Of a DNA stretch of 64,000 nt, positions 50,201 to 63,009 are shown piece by piece (positions within the stretch are counted from its first letter, which is position 1; every line of letters begins with the position of its first letter). A model generated the notes under the pieces. It was given only the letters and a program-made list of their open reading frames with translations. It made no database searches and was not told the DNA's origin. The position numbers and the translations under genes are program-made. Origin of the DNA: Sindora glabra (taxonomy: Eukaryota > Streptophyta > Magnoliopsida > Fabales > Fabaceae); NCBI GenBank assembly GCA_020226215.1, contig CM035225.1, forward strand, positions 15,883,868-15,947,867, written 5' to 3'.

Positions 50201-51940
50201 TGAAGAATTTTTTGATTTAATTATGCATTTCAAATTTATTTGGAATAATTTTATTAATTTGTTATATGTAAAAGTATTTTAATTAAAATAATTATTTTTA
50301 AGCCTATATATCCTAGAATAATTTTATGCAATTTTTTATTATATATAATTATATATGATATATTATCTTCTCTATTATATTATCCTTTCTTATATAAAAT
50401 TGTATTATATTATTCATTATATCTTATATTATATTATACTGTACGACAAATAAATCCTTAATGGTCCTTCAGCAACATCCACGTGGTCCAGCCCCCCCAG
50501 TCCTGAATCACATAAGAAACTTTATGTGATACTGCACCGGAGAGGACCGCAAACGTTAAGCCCATCAAATTGTATAGGAAAGAATAATAATATTTATTTC
50601 TTTTAGAATAGCTATTAATGTAATTTAATAATTTAAAATGTTGAAAGTATAAATTTTAATGCCGTTGTTGTTAACCATATATTTAGTAAGTTAAAATATT
50701 AAATTCATAAATATAAAGCTTATGAATATCATTGTATTACATTTCAAGTTAATAAGAAATTTTTTAATAGAAAATTTTACAATATTTTCCAAAAGAATTT
50801 GTACTATTTAATTTTCTTTATTTGTAACATGCCAGTTTTTATCTATCATACAAGAATTAATTCAGTTATAAAATAACCTCAAATACATCAAACGATAATT
50901 ACATTTCAAAAATTATCCATGATTTCTCTTCGTTATTTTTTTTTGTTTATTTTTTCGTTTCTCTCTCTCTCTCTCTCTCTCTTATTATAATTATAAGAAG
51001 GATATAATTGAATTTGACAAAATTAACAATTTTGTCTATAAAATTACAAAGTAGTGGCAAAATAATATCTGAATTATATAAAATTATAATTTCATCTTTA
51101 AATAATAATATGTACTACAATTTTATCCCAGTATAGATTTATAAAAATAATTTCATTCCTAAATTATTATGTGAATGAATGAAATTGTTTAGAAACGAAA
51201 TTTCAACTTTATATAATATTAAAGGACGGATTTGCTAATGCTTCATAATGATAGAGCCAAAATTATTAATTTTGTCGTCAGATTTCAATAATAACATATA
51301 AAAAAATTTTCTCCAAAATAATAAATAAAAAGAAAGGAAAGGAATAAAAAGTTACATATTTTTTTTATAAAATTATTTAAGAAATTTTGAAATATTTTTA
51401 AAATACATATGAAAATATATCATTCTATCAATATTTTTAATTAACTTCATTAATTTAAGTTTCTTTAAAAATATTATAATATTTGAAGGATAAAATTGAT
51501 ATATGGCAAAAATAGTTAATGTTTGGAATAAGTTTGAAGAATTTCTAAAATTAGAGAAGAGGCTGAGTTACCCCCCAATATTATAATAGGTTTTGACAAT
51601 TATTATAACTTTTTTCTTGAAGAACAAGGGATAGCACAACCAATACTAAAGTAGACTAACAGTGTCTATATACTCAACCTCCTCTAGTTGAAAAGGATAC
51701 CAATCTAGAAGTCCAATAGAATTGCACCATAAGTGTAATGAAGATTTCTAATGAACTAAAATTATCCTTAAAACAAATCATAACAGAATATTCTGTTTTC
51801 ACATCTTTCGATACAAACTTGAACAATTGTACAAGAATTAATATGCTTAAATTCCTCATGATAGTTGACATGTAATATTAGCAAGAAGTAGTTGTTTCTA
51901 CGGCTGGTAGGGCTTACAAAACTTCATACCTAACTTCAGA
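47282..51940. other. AT-rich intergenic spacer
   Basis: No gene recognised in 4.7 kb. A 54-bp tandem duplication lies at 47607-47697 (repeated 'ctaatt(c/t)atataagat(g/a)tcccttcgtt'). A (CT)n run lies at 50959-50982. GC-richer patches occur at 47400-47460 and 50460-50570, the latter containing a CCACGTGG palindrome. A short exon-like piece, ATGCTGATTCAACTACGG... ending in CAAG|gtaagg at 48842-48887, has no continuation that I can find. Confidence 0.4.
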
Positions 51941-51941
51941 C

Positions 51942-52821
51942 TTAGAAAGGAGTCGGATGGGAGTGGAGGCCTTCATAGATAAATAGTACATATTTCGGAT
52001 CATCCCTATCTCTTTCAATTTTCTTCTTCACTGGGCATCCGTCCGCTAAACACTTGTAATAGCTCCTACAATGATATGATATATATATATAGACACACAC
52101 ACACACACAGAGATGATTAGTATGATATAATGGCACTACTTTAATGAAAGAAGAAATTAAAAAGACAAGTTCCGTGAAGCATAAAGCATTCATGCTCTTT
52201 TTGCTTATCTTAATGTTACCATTTTCATGCGAACTAATTGGAGTGGTTCTAATGAAGCTCAAAGTATCAATTATCCCTCCCTTACCCCATCAACATATGC
52301 TCAGCATAATTGTTAATCCTAACAAACTTTTATATTTGTTCATATTTCTCCATAACTCATCAATCTCAATAAAGAGTAATATGAGAGGTATACATACCTT
52401 TGATAGGGGCTGTTCTTCACCGTTTTCTTCCCATACTTCCTCCACTTAAATCCATCATCCAAATCTTCAGTCTCTGACTTTGTTATGAATGCTATTCTCT
52501 TTGTAACCTTCTTCTCATGTCCACTATGAAGTTCTCCTAAAATCATCATCGTCAATGGCCATGATGAGCATGCATAAAAAAAATAGGAACCAAAGAAATA
52601 GCATGATCAAAGATATTATAACATGATCACTTACTGCTAGAAAACCCTTGAAAGTGGCTGCTAGTTCCTCTATAGTTGTCCATTTCATTGGCTTGATACT
52701 GGTAGGGCTGATTTTGAACAAAAGAATTTTGAATTTCACATTTTGTTATAGTAGGTTGTTGCAGTTCAAGGAATCGATTGTTTAATTTCATTGAAATTGA
52801 AATCAAGCATATTAACAACAT
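51942..52821 (-). CDS. WRKY transcription factor, group IIc, WRKYGKK variant
   Basis: Exons on the minus strand: 52821-52635, 52536-52398 and 52065-51942, with GT-AG introns. They join to 149 codons from the ATG at 52821. The DNA-binding domain reads DDGFKWRKYGKKTVKNSP, then SYYKC-X4-C and, 23 residues later, HSH, so the C2H2 zinc site is complete. The intron inside the domain falls at the conserved Arg codon, as in group I C-terminal and II c-e WRKYs. The protein ends six codons after the zinc site. The WRKYGKK heptad and short length suggest AtWRKY50/51 relatives, which act in defence and hormone responses; that role is inferred. The N-terminus is uncertain: another frame starting at 52834 (MNQYYVVNMLDF...) runs 22 codons to a TGA and looks protein-like, so a frameshift may have damaged exon 1. 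Confidence 0.75.
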
Positions 52822-54182
52822 AATATTGGTTCATTCCTTAGCAACCACACATGCATAAAATATCAATCTTAACTAGAAGATTATGTTAGGTCAGTTTCAT
52901 GTAATCACTTTGAACAATGCAAAATTGCAAAGTTGCAAACTAGAATTTCCTATTTAAAACATCAGATACATTGGTATCAAACCTAGCTAAAAAAAGTAAT
53001 AATGCAGAGAAATGCTTTCATGAATAATTTATAACTTGTAAATAGATCTCTCATATCCTACAAAAGACAAGTAGTTCGATAAATGGATGAACAAATAGGC
53101 AAATTCGATAAAAAAATACATAGAAAGGAAATATCACTTTCTAGTAGTAGAATGAAAATTAGAAGATAATGTGCAATTTTAGTGTTGAATGCATAAGCAA
53201 GCATGCATGTAAAACTGACATCATTGTCCTAGCATTAATCTTAAAGCTAAGGGTTTTGTTAGAAACCTCCCCTCGACTTTCTATCTTGTCAATTGGTAGT
53301 CTAAATGAAACTAGAGTATCAAATACTATTGTTAATCATGACAAAAGCCATATATATATATATGTATATATATTTAATATGATATGAGAAGCTATCAAAA
53401 TAGAGTATAGTTCAAAAATTAGACCTCTAGAGAAAGATAGTATAAACAAACAAGAAAATTAGGATGCTTTATGAGAGATTATTAGACAAAATTTGAACAT
53501 ACTAACAAACACCAATATAGGAATTTCTAACATCTAACATTCAACAAGAGCAATAAGGCAAAAATCCCAATATTCAAATTGGCAATCATTAATTATTAAA
53601 TTACAAAAAGGCCTTAGTTGTCCAACTGGATTGCAAAAATGTGAACCAAAAACTCAAACAAAAAACAAAAGAAAAAGAGAAATCTTTGATAGGGTTTTCC
53701 AATTGGGCTCTATCACTGATTCAGGAAATTGCTATTCTAGGAATCCAAAAAGAAAGGAGAAGAATTAGAATATGCATTCTTCAAAAATTAATATTAAACT
53801 GGGATGAAATTATCAAAAGGGCACATAGAGACGAGGCTGCTTAAGAGTTTTCAAAGGGTTGAAAATATTCAAAGTTTTGGAAATGGCATGAAAAGGAGAA
53901 AAGAATCAAGTTCTGAGTTTCACTTTCTTCTTCCTTTTATGGATCGGATCTAGTCCAAGTATAACCCGAAATTGACCTAAATTTGTCAAGCTGAGCTTGA
54001 AATTGACAAATGGGTTGAGAAAAAAAAATCATGCCAAACCCATTCATAAATGGGCAAAATCTTGTTAGCCCAATAGGCCTTTAGAACTGGGAACAGGTCT
54101 AGTATAGAACCACCTAAATTGAAGATAATACATAATATATTAGAAGCCAATCTAATCATCTCAACTTTAATAACACATAGAC
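52822..54182. other. Upstream flank of the WRKY gene
   Basis: AT-rich, with a short (TA)n at 53351-53372. A 67-codon frame at 53641-53844 has no recognisable motif. No third exon for the fused kinase domain (see 54183-54260) was found here. Confidence 0.4.
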
Positions 54183-54260
54183 CTCTTTAAACTGAATTAC
54201 ATTGGGATGGTGTAGATCTCTTAGCTTCATGATTCCCATCTTCAAATAATTCTAATCATC
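54183..54260 (-). pseudogene. Exon 2 of the fused second kinase domain, decayed
   Basis: The minus strand reads LKMGIMKLRDLHHPNVIQFKE before a GT donor (gtctat), homologous to exon 2 of both kinase genes (HPNVI-FKE). From the ancestral acceptor (54260, ccaaag) the third codon is TAG. A second AG nine bases on (gattag) would start the exon at 54251 and remove the stop while keeping frame. The helix-C Glu (KREI in the other gene) has become Gly. No exon 3 was found. Confidence 0.55.
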
Positions 54261-54401
54261 CTTTGGAAGAAATTATGTTCACAAGCAAGTAATAATCTAT
54301 AAAAGTAAAAACAAATAGATACATAATAATACATTAGTATAACCATTGGGTTAGAAAGAGCATGTGCATGTCGAAAGGGTTATAAGAATCGTGATACTCA
54401 C

Positions 54402-57400
54402 TATGTGGCCATCTGTAATGCATTCCATGTTAAATACCTCACTGGTCTGTCTGTCACGCTCTTTATAAACAACCCCTTGGGGCCCTTTTCCTACCCAAGT
54501 GAGTATCTTATAGTCCTCTATTTTAGCTGTCTTATTTTTGTTGCTGAGATAATCTGCTTTAACTTCTTCTTTTAAATACCATGGGTGCTTCTTGATTTCT
54601 TCAATAGTGATTCTTTGCAAAATCAACCTGTATATTTTAGACTGGCATGCACAAAATTCTTTAATATTAACAATAATTGAAAAAAAAAGTAAAATAAAAA
54701 AAATCTTAAACTTCCACTTAATAGCAAAAATTTATTTGATATATAACATTGTGCATTGTTACTTCCCATCAAATAGTACCATAGCATTTGTGATCATTTG
54801 TTTATGATTCCATAACATACTATCTTAGATAGGGATATAAATAAATTAAGTTATTTGTGAGTAGTTCAAGATCAATCTATAAAAAGGTTCGATTTGAGTT
54901 TTACTTTAAACAAATTGAGGCTAAACTAGTAAAACTTGATTAATATATATGCCAAGCTTAAGTTTTATATTACTCAACTCAAATTATCCGACAACCTAAA
55001 TAAACTTAATAGTAAAAAAATATTTTTATTTTTATGCAATTTGTAAATAATATAATGCATTAAAAAAATTCAATTACATTGCTAATTATTAAGGTTATAT
55101 AAAGAAGTATAATATTTTGGTTGAAATAATTAACTTTCCAGTACATGTTACCTTTTGATAAATATAATTATTGTTATTATGTGACAATTATATCAATGTT
55201 TTTAAAGGATTTGATGATTATAAAAAATTTATATTAATAAGTAAAATGAAATAATAAAATATGATATTTGATTTATTTATAAAAAATAAAATTTAAAATT
55301 TATGTAAAATAATAAACTATTTAGGTAAGATTATATAAATTCAAATATTTCAAATTTAATTAGAAATTAAAATTTAATAATATATCATTTAAATCAACAT
55401 ATAAATTTATTTAAATTTATAATTGAGTTATACTTGAGTTCAAGTTTAAATTATTCAATTTTAGTGACATTTGACTCGAATTCAAATTTATTTATTTTTA
55501 ATTAATTTAAATTTAATCATATAAATATTTAGTTGTACCCGACTCATTTGCATCCTAATCTTAAGCCTTCTCTTTCTCAGCAGCTTTATTAATTATTACT
55601 TCCATAAAATATAAAGAAGGGACACTTACTGAGTGTTATCATAAACAGACATACCTTGTCTGGATCTATAACAAGCATGCCACGAATTAGAGTTCTGCAA
55701 TCTTCAGATACATGGTATTTGTCCAACCATCGAGATTGGACAGTGTCCTGTGTAAGAAAACGGTCAAGTTTGAGATGGAGTATACGTTTTACGAATTTAT
55801 GAATTGGAATTAAATTTGATCCGGTGTAAATTAATTTTATATTATTATTTATTTTTATATTATTATATTATTAAAAAATGTTAAAATCCTTTTTATTATT
55901 AATAAAAAAATTTTTAATATTAATTGATAATGTAAAAAATTTTACAGTAATGGATCAAATTTAAATCCTTTACAAGCAACCGAAACCCAAAATAGGAAAT
56001 TACATTTTGCAAAATTGGGAATTCTAGCGTGAGCATGTAATGAAGAATCACTCCGCAGGACCATACATCTGCCACCTGAACAAACAGCACTCATTGAATA
56101 ATCCATGTTCCATTAAAATAAATAATTCATAACCTCACAACACACAATCTCAAGCATATTTTCCTTTTTATTATAATAGCATGAAATGTATTTTTTCCCC
56201 ATTTCTTCAAAGGAAATTAAAAGCATCATCCAAAAATATTTTCTTTTGAGAAACAGAGGTAACCAAATAAATTAATTTTCATGCTTTCCATGCATAACTA
56301 TCACAAAATCTTCTTTTTATTAAAGAAAGTGTCAAAAAGGAAAAATAATTACCTTTCCATTGTAGTGTTCGGAATGAGATTCAACCTCTGGAGCCATGTA
56401 TCCCCTGGTTCCTATTGATGATGTAGCTTTAGAATGAAGCACGGATGACTATTTAAAGAAAAAAAAATCTCATCAGCAGCCTAAATTTTAAATTATGTAA
56501 TATCCCAAATACACCTATTAAGGGTTTTATAGCGTTAAAATCAGTCGATCTCTCACAAACCTTTGATAAACCAAAATCGCAAATTTTGAGGCTATTGCCA
56601 TCGGAAGTCATTAAGATGTTTTCTGCCTTCAAGTCTCGATGGCTTATTCTCTGCAAATAAGAAATTTGAAATAGAATGTCATTCAAAATTAATTCCCCTC
56701 TTTTTGTTTTTTGGTCAGATACTCAAACGATGTTACATACCTTAGAATGGATGTAGCTCACCCCTTCTATGAGCTCGTGGAACATTATTTTAGCCTGAAT
56801 TAATTTAAAAATGAAATACATTTGAGTGTCAAACTAATAAAAGGTTCATGCTGAATAGAAAGAAATAGGAATTAAACAATTCCAAATTTGTTTTTGTTTT
56901 TATTTCATTAGGAAGTTGCTCTAATTTGTTACTGCCATTTCTTTATATTTTCTTCATATTAAATGGCGATTTATCTTTCCATGCCCTTCGCACCCACGTT
57001 CCACCGATAGACCAGAGAAACCGAGTAAACCTTTGATTCTCCGAATGCTCCATTATATGTTAGATACGTTTCGAGATCAACACCTCCCGCAAGTTCCATG
57101 ACTATTGCAAGTATATGTTTGTGAGAAATCACCTACAAATATTAGCATTAAACACCCATACAAGTCAAACTATGTGTAATATGTAGAAAAGAAGCTAATA
57201 TTGTCAATAACTAAGATAAGATCTATAACATACAAATCCAGACCTCTCTGAACTTAATCACATTGGGGTGGCGAAGATGCTCGTGGTTCATAATCTCCCT
57301 CTCCACATTTTTTTCATCCTAAAAACAAAAGAAAAGTACACATGCACTAGCGTATTATTATAGTATAAGCACATAATCACATAATAGAAAATAGGAAATC

Positions 57401-59843
57401 TTGTGATACAAAGTTATGATATGTAATAGGAAAAATTTTATGATGCACCAAATTTTAGTGATATAAATTTATACCATGAAATTAATGGTTGTGATTTAAC
57501 TGATTTCTTTATAATGATGGATCTCATCTAAAATTAATTAAATCATAACTATCAATTTAATAATGTAATTTTATACTATTAAAAAAATGGTACACCTTGT
57601 ATAATCTCTAGTGTGGACTGTGTACTAAGTAATTGGGTGCAAGCAGAATATTCTTTCGGGGGCCAAGGTACTTGTGCCTTAGAATAGTGTTTTTAAGGTT
57701 GTTCTCTGATAACAACATAGAGAGAATTCCTACAAATTAATTAAATCATAACTATCAACTTAATGATCTAAATCTATATAATTAAAAAAAGGGTGCACAA
57801 TGCAATACAGTAACCCTATCATATGTACTAATGACGGGCAAGCAGATTTTTTTTTTTTTTGGGGGGGGAGGGCTAAGGTACACGTTCCTTGAATAGCATT
57901 TTACGGTTGTTTTCTGATAACTGCATAGCCAGAATTCTTACAAGGTTAAGATTCAAGAAAATATAAGATTCAGTGAATCAAACACAAATTAAAAGATAAA
58001 ATTATGTAGTTAAGAATAACAATGGGCAGAATATGATTAAAGCACTAATATTTCCATACTTATTCTCAAATACTCATGCTTACCCCTCTTTTAGTATTAG
58101 TAGATTTTTTTATACTTATCCTGTCCTCGTTAATCATCTATATCTCTATATCCATTCTATTTTTTATGTAAATAAGATATATTTATTCATATGCTATTAT
58201 TACTTTTATGTAAAAGAATTCAATGAAATAAAATCTACCATATCAAAGTTGTAGAGAGCATTTTCCATTTTTTCTTTCTATTTTTATAAAAAAATTATAA
58301 TTTGCATATAAAATAGTAGCTACCCACACATATATTAATAATGCTAAAAGATTATTTGTTGCATCATGTAAGGGCTAATTGTATCGGATGAGTTATTCAA
58401 AATGTTACTTGAACAATGATTTGAAAAGTACCATTTTGAAATTATAAAAAAAATGAATAGCATGAAATTTTCTTATGCTTAAAAATATTGTGAAAGTTTA
58501 AAATTTATTTATAAATGTTGATCTTTTGGAGTTTTTCTTAAAAAAACTCAAGTGCGCTTAGAGTGCCATGATTATTGTGAGAAGCATACCGTAGGATTAC
58601 AACTGTGGAAAAGCAGATGAATGTGATATTAATTGTGCGATTGATAGATATGATTTGATAATTGAAATTGGAATCTTAAATTTGACATTAATCTTCGCGA
58701 GGAGATTTGGCCTTGACTATATTTGTTTGACTCATGATTCAAGGATTTCCTTAGTTTACATATTTAATATAATCGAATGATTTACTATGAAAAAATCTCA
58801 TTTGGGCATTCCCATTCATTTACTCCCCCTTTTATTATTTTTATATTTGAAAAAGTATATATATATATATATATATATAGCGTGTGCGCACGTGTGGAGC
58901 TTGGTGTGTGAGAAGAAAAGTGAAGAATAGAGAGTGCAAGTGATTTTATTTTAAATTAATGTTAGTTGTGTAAGTTTTTTTACTATTTCGGATTTTTCAT
59001 TTGAGGTTGTTCTTTTATCATAAATAAGATAGAATTATGGAATAATTATTTTATTCAATTAGTTTTACAAAAATAATTGCATTTAAAAGCTTAGATTTGA
59101 ATTTATTATACTATCTAAGCAAGCTTTTAAAGTGGAATATATTTCTCTATATTATCATTTTACAAATTTTATAGTAGTTTAATTGAAAGATCAGACCCGA
59201 TCAAAACCCACAAGAACAGCCTAAATACTCACCCTTGTGTGCAATGCAAAGGAAGTGCTAAAAGTTTGAGTAATAAAATAATCGGAAAGTTTAAATAAAT
59301 GTAACATAATAGTAATAATTATAGCATTTCTATTTATCTATTTATATAAAAAATCCACTAAATGTAACTTCATTATTTTAATTTTTTTTTCTGCTGCTTG
59401 TCCACTGCTCCTTCCTTTGTTTTCCGCCGACCGCTTTTACTCTTTCACTTCTTTTCTTTTTCTTTTTTTTCATTTATTTGTTGTTTTGCTATTATTGCGC
59501 GCCCCCCACACACACAGAGATATATATATATTTATTATAATTAAGAATTATATTATATTATATTTTATTAATTATTATATTATAATATATCATTTTATAA
59601 TTTACAAATAAATGCAAATGTTAATAAAAATATTTTAAAATAATTTAAGAACTAAATTTAATTAAATTAATTAGTTATGTATTTTATTTTTAATTTTCAT
59701 TATTTTACAAGTCACGCATTATCTCTTTTTTTAATTATTCACTCTATTGCATTTTTCCTTTTTTCCCTTTATTATATTTTTAATTACATATTTTATTTTT
59801 AACTCTTGTTATTTGCCAATGTACGTGCTACCACTGCTTCTCT

Positions 59844-59897
<54 letters not shown>

Positions 59898-60738
59898 CAC
59901 ACACACACTAAGCCCGAATCTTTTACCTAGTTAAATACATGTAAATAATTCCAACTTAAGTATTCATCCGCTTTGTATAAACTTTGTATATACTCCATTC
60001 ATTAACATATATGTTGGCTGAAAATAAATCTTCCTATAGTTATAGCTATAAAGCATAATTCATTATAATTTCTAATAAACAAAAATTTAATTTAAAAAAT
60101 AAAATAACAGTTTATAGGTCATTTAATTTTAACAGTAAAAATTTAATCACATTAAGAATAATCAAACAATTCGAGTCATTCATATAAAAATAAACCAAAA
60201 ATAAGAACATTTATATTAACATGCCATTTTAAATCTTTGAAGGATTAAATACCAATAGTTCTATTAAATTTAACCTTTTTTTTATTTAATAATTTCAATT
60301 ACTTTCAACAGTAAAAATTTAATTTACTGTTTAAATTATAAAACCTCCTTTTTCTTTTCATCCTAAAAAACAATATGATGTAAATTTAAGATTTCATAAT
60401 AATTTAGTAATATATTTTATGTTTTGGTATAACATGTTTAGAGACTAAAATTTTAAAATCACTGTAATTTTAAATTGCTATTTTTTTATAATTTTTGTTC
60501 AAATGAATTTAATTATAAAATATATATTTCAATGTCGAATTCTATCTTCTAGTAGTATATAGTATGGAACAAAGCAAGTAATTATGAAAAGGGCTAAGTG
60601 TCGTACATTGCGCTGGCGTTTAAAAATTTTCATGGCAAACACCTCGCCGGTATCTTCGTGGCGCACTTTACAGACCAACCCCTGAGCCCCGGATGCTACA
60701 GGATCACCTAGTACCTCGTACTTGCCAATTTTCCTCAT
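54402..60738 (-). CDS. SnRK2-like kinase fused to a second kinase N-lobe; probably damaged
   Basis: Minus-strand exons: 60738-60607, 57318-57244, 57132-57031, 56794-56741, 56650-56561, 56448-56353, 56075-56004, 55747-55655 and 54614-54402. Exons 1-8 are open, phase 0 and GT-AG (238 codons). Motifs: altered glycine loop ASGAQGLV (first Gly is Ala), AMK lysine, EREI Glu, HRDLKAEN, DFGLSK, activation loop VLHSKATSSIGT, MAPE and DVWSCGV. Like the 12449 gene it lacks residues after DVWSCGV (exon 7 is 72 nt). Exon 9 (71 codons) encodes the kinase end (RITIEEIKKHPWYL) and then, in the same frame, a new kinase start: EDYKILTWVGKGPQGVVYK, later EVFNMECITDG, where the lysine is Glu. The exon 9 acceptor is AA, not AG; the nearby AG sites shift frame to a stop within 3-8 codons. 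A decaying tandem-kinase gene is the best reading. Confidence 0.7.
57532..57943 (-). repeat. ~205-bp tandem duplication in intron 1
   Basis: Unit 1 (57532-57734) and unit 2 (57735-57943) both run from 'aattaattaaatcataact' through 'ggtacac/gtgcac', 'gcaagcaga', a G-rich patch, 'aaggta' and 'gttgtt(c/t)tctgataac' to 'agaattc(c/t)tac'. Unit 2 has expanded T and G runs (57847-57869). Confidence 0.8.
57957..60606. other. Large intron 1 of the minus-strand kinase
   Basis: AT-rich, with (TA)n at 58857-58879 and 59847-59895, the latter followed by (AC)n. Open frames at 58033 and 59417 are low-complexity. No other gene is seen inside the intron. Confidence 0.5.
59847..59908. repeat. (TA)n(CA)n microsatellite
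   Basis: Alternating TA run passing into a short CA run. Confidence 0.95.
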
Positions 60739-61010
60739 TTTCTGGCTTTCCTATGAACGCCCTAGGTTACACAGCTTTACATCCACAGAAAGTATGATTC
60801 TGCTCACAGCACAGAAGATCGAACACTGGATGTGAATGGGGAGAGATATATAAAACAAAAGCTGCAGAGAAAACTTACGATGCCATCAGATTAAGTGAGA
60901 GAGACTTCTAAGTTTTGAAGGAAAGCATAGAATCAGCAGCGAGAAAAGAAGACTGATGATTTAAGACTCATGATCCAACCACGTATTTCAGTAAAACCGT
61001 GTCATACCGC
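60739..61010 (-). promoter_or_regulatory. Leader/promoter side of the minus-strand kinase
   Basis: The minus strand has a TTTTATATATCTC element at about 60856-60844, roughly 110 bp before the ATG, followed by a pyrimidine-rich stretch. An upstream TTCTCTGCAG (about 60868) resembles a splice acceptor, so the TATA-like sequence could instead lie in a leader exon. Both options are open. Confidence 0.3.
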
Positions 61011-61459
61011 ACAGTCCGAGTTTCTAGGGTTTTGCTTTGTTCTAACAGGGTTAAATTAAAGATAGTAAAGAAGATGAAAAAAATAATTCAAAATTGACTA
61101 AATTCAGGGACTTTTCATAAACATAATGACCAATTAAAATGAAAATAATACATAGTGGAAATAAATCGAGTCTGCAAAAAATTTACATGCAAATCAAGGT
61201 AAGAAATTATGGGAAAATTAAAAATCCATTCACTTTCACCTCTTTGAATCAAACAACCAAGAATCCCTTTCGTCTAAACATCACAGAGCCACCAAATTTG
61301 TCCTTCTAACGCCGACATCTTCCGCATGGAATCATGGATGCTCCTTGAACACTGGTTAAAGGGCCGTCGGCAACAATAAATATCTCAAAGTTTAAACACA
61401 GAAAAACTGAATAAGTTAAGAAAAATATGAGAATAGAAGAATTAAAGGAGTGAGAGAAT

Positions 61460-62400
61460 AGTCAATAGAATGGATTAAAATAAAAAAACGGGAAGAAGGA
61501 AAGTAGGTGGGATTGAAATTTCATCACGCTTGAGACCTTTTTTGAAAATAGAATATAGAAAAGCCATTCATCATTAAAAAAGAAGAAAGAATGAATTTTT
61601 TCCTTGAGGCTCCCCCTAATTTTCCGGATTGCTTCCTCGTTTTCCTCCGTCTTTTGACGAGCAAGCTCAAACCTTTAAAACAAGCTCGTTTTCCTCCCAT
61701 TATTAGTCTTACTGAAATGAAACTAATGAACTAAAGTATTGGCCTTGTCCATAAACAATGGGAAAAGAGTTTTGCTTTTGAATTGAATGCTCCACTCACA
61801 CCTTAAATTCATCGGGCGCGATAATCACGCCATTTTATTTAGCCTTCACGTGGGATCTTTGCTGGTGAGTCGACTCGTTAAGCATGCTAAAAAGGTGGAT
61901 GGAAGATTATTAATTCACCGGACATTCTTTATTTCTCATTGAGGGATGGCAAAATTTTAAGTTCAGATTTTGCTCCAATGAAAAGCGGAAACCGTAGGAG
62001 ATTAATCTGCTCCCAATCCACTTCACTGCCGTTCCTATTCTCATATTGTCTCCACTTTCCTTTTCTTAGGCTTCCAAGATGAGATATCTTTTCAATATTA
62101 TGGCCCTTGTTTATCCTTTCAATCCTTTGTTTCCAAGCTTCTTCATTCTTTATTTTTTTGGCTATTATACTGTCATTCATATTCTAATGAATGAAAGAGA
62201 GCATCTGATGAATCTGTGGGGACCACATATCATTAAACGATTTCGATCCCCTAATTATGGCTTCACGTTCGAAGAAGAAAATCATTCACGATCTTACTGC
62301 CATAATGTTAGGTTTGATATTATGGCAAGCAGATATATCCATCGATGGAAAATTTTTAATTATAATAATGATAAAATTTATAATTCAAATTCAAATTTTT
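61460..62400 (+). repeat. Dispersed direct repeat, right copy
   Basis: Direct copy of 7130-8680, without its ~550-bp extra segment and with about 100 bp missing near 61670. It contains a 108-codon frame (62079-62405) that is broken in the left copy, so the frame is probably chance. Confidence 0.7.
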
Positions 62401-62776
62401 CATAATTAATTATGAGAAAAATAAAATATTATATGCAAAAGCATATCTAAATATACGAAAATTAATAGAATTATGATTTTATGATTCTTTATCCTTCAAA
62501 TTGATAAGTATCCAATTCTTAGGAAATTTTTTTCTATATTTTCTAATGATTGAATATTAGAAAATAAAACTCTTGCCCATAATTTGGAAACCATAATCAC
62601 TTAATTATTTTCTTATTCCTAATTTACCAATCATAAATAGAAAAATAAGACATTTGAATTTCTACTCATAAAAGCTCATACTTAATGAGATAATTTAAAT
62701 CCATTTAATTTTAAACTTTATTGGATCAACTTAATTTGAATCAAACCTTATAATAGCCAATAATATACATACGTAC

Positions 62777-62780
<4 letters not shown>

Positions 62781-62852
<72 letters not shown>
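62781..62852. repeat. (AT)n microsatellite
   Basis: About 72 bp of uninterrupted AT, preceded by an (ACGT)-like patch 'acatacgtacgtac'. Confidence 0.95.
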
Positions 62853-62854
<2 letters not shown>

Positions 62855-63009
62855 TTTAATCATCTAGTAATGCAAAAACAAAGCTAAAATGAGAAACCTC
62901 AAGGGTTAATTAAGCTCTATGGTGGTGCCTTATATAGAAATGAAAAATCAGCTATTAAGATCCATTTTACCCCTCATGGTTTAGCCTTTACTAGCTACTC
63001 CATGATCTT

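Noticed and set aside
62079..62405. 108-codon frame with a hydrophobic N-terminus
   Set aside because: The homologous stretch near 8400-8510 has stops and shifts in this frame, and no domain is recognisable; it lies in duplicated non-coding DNA.
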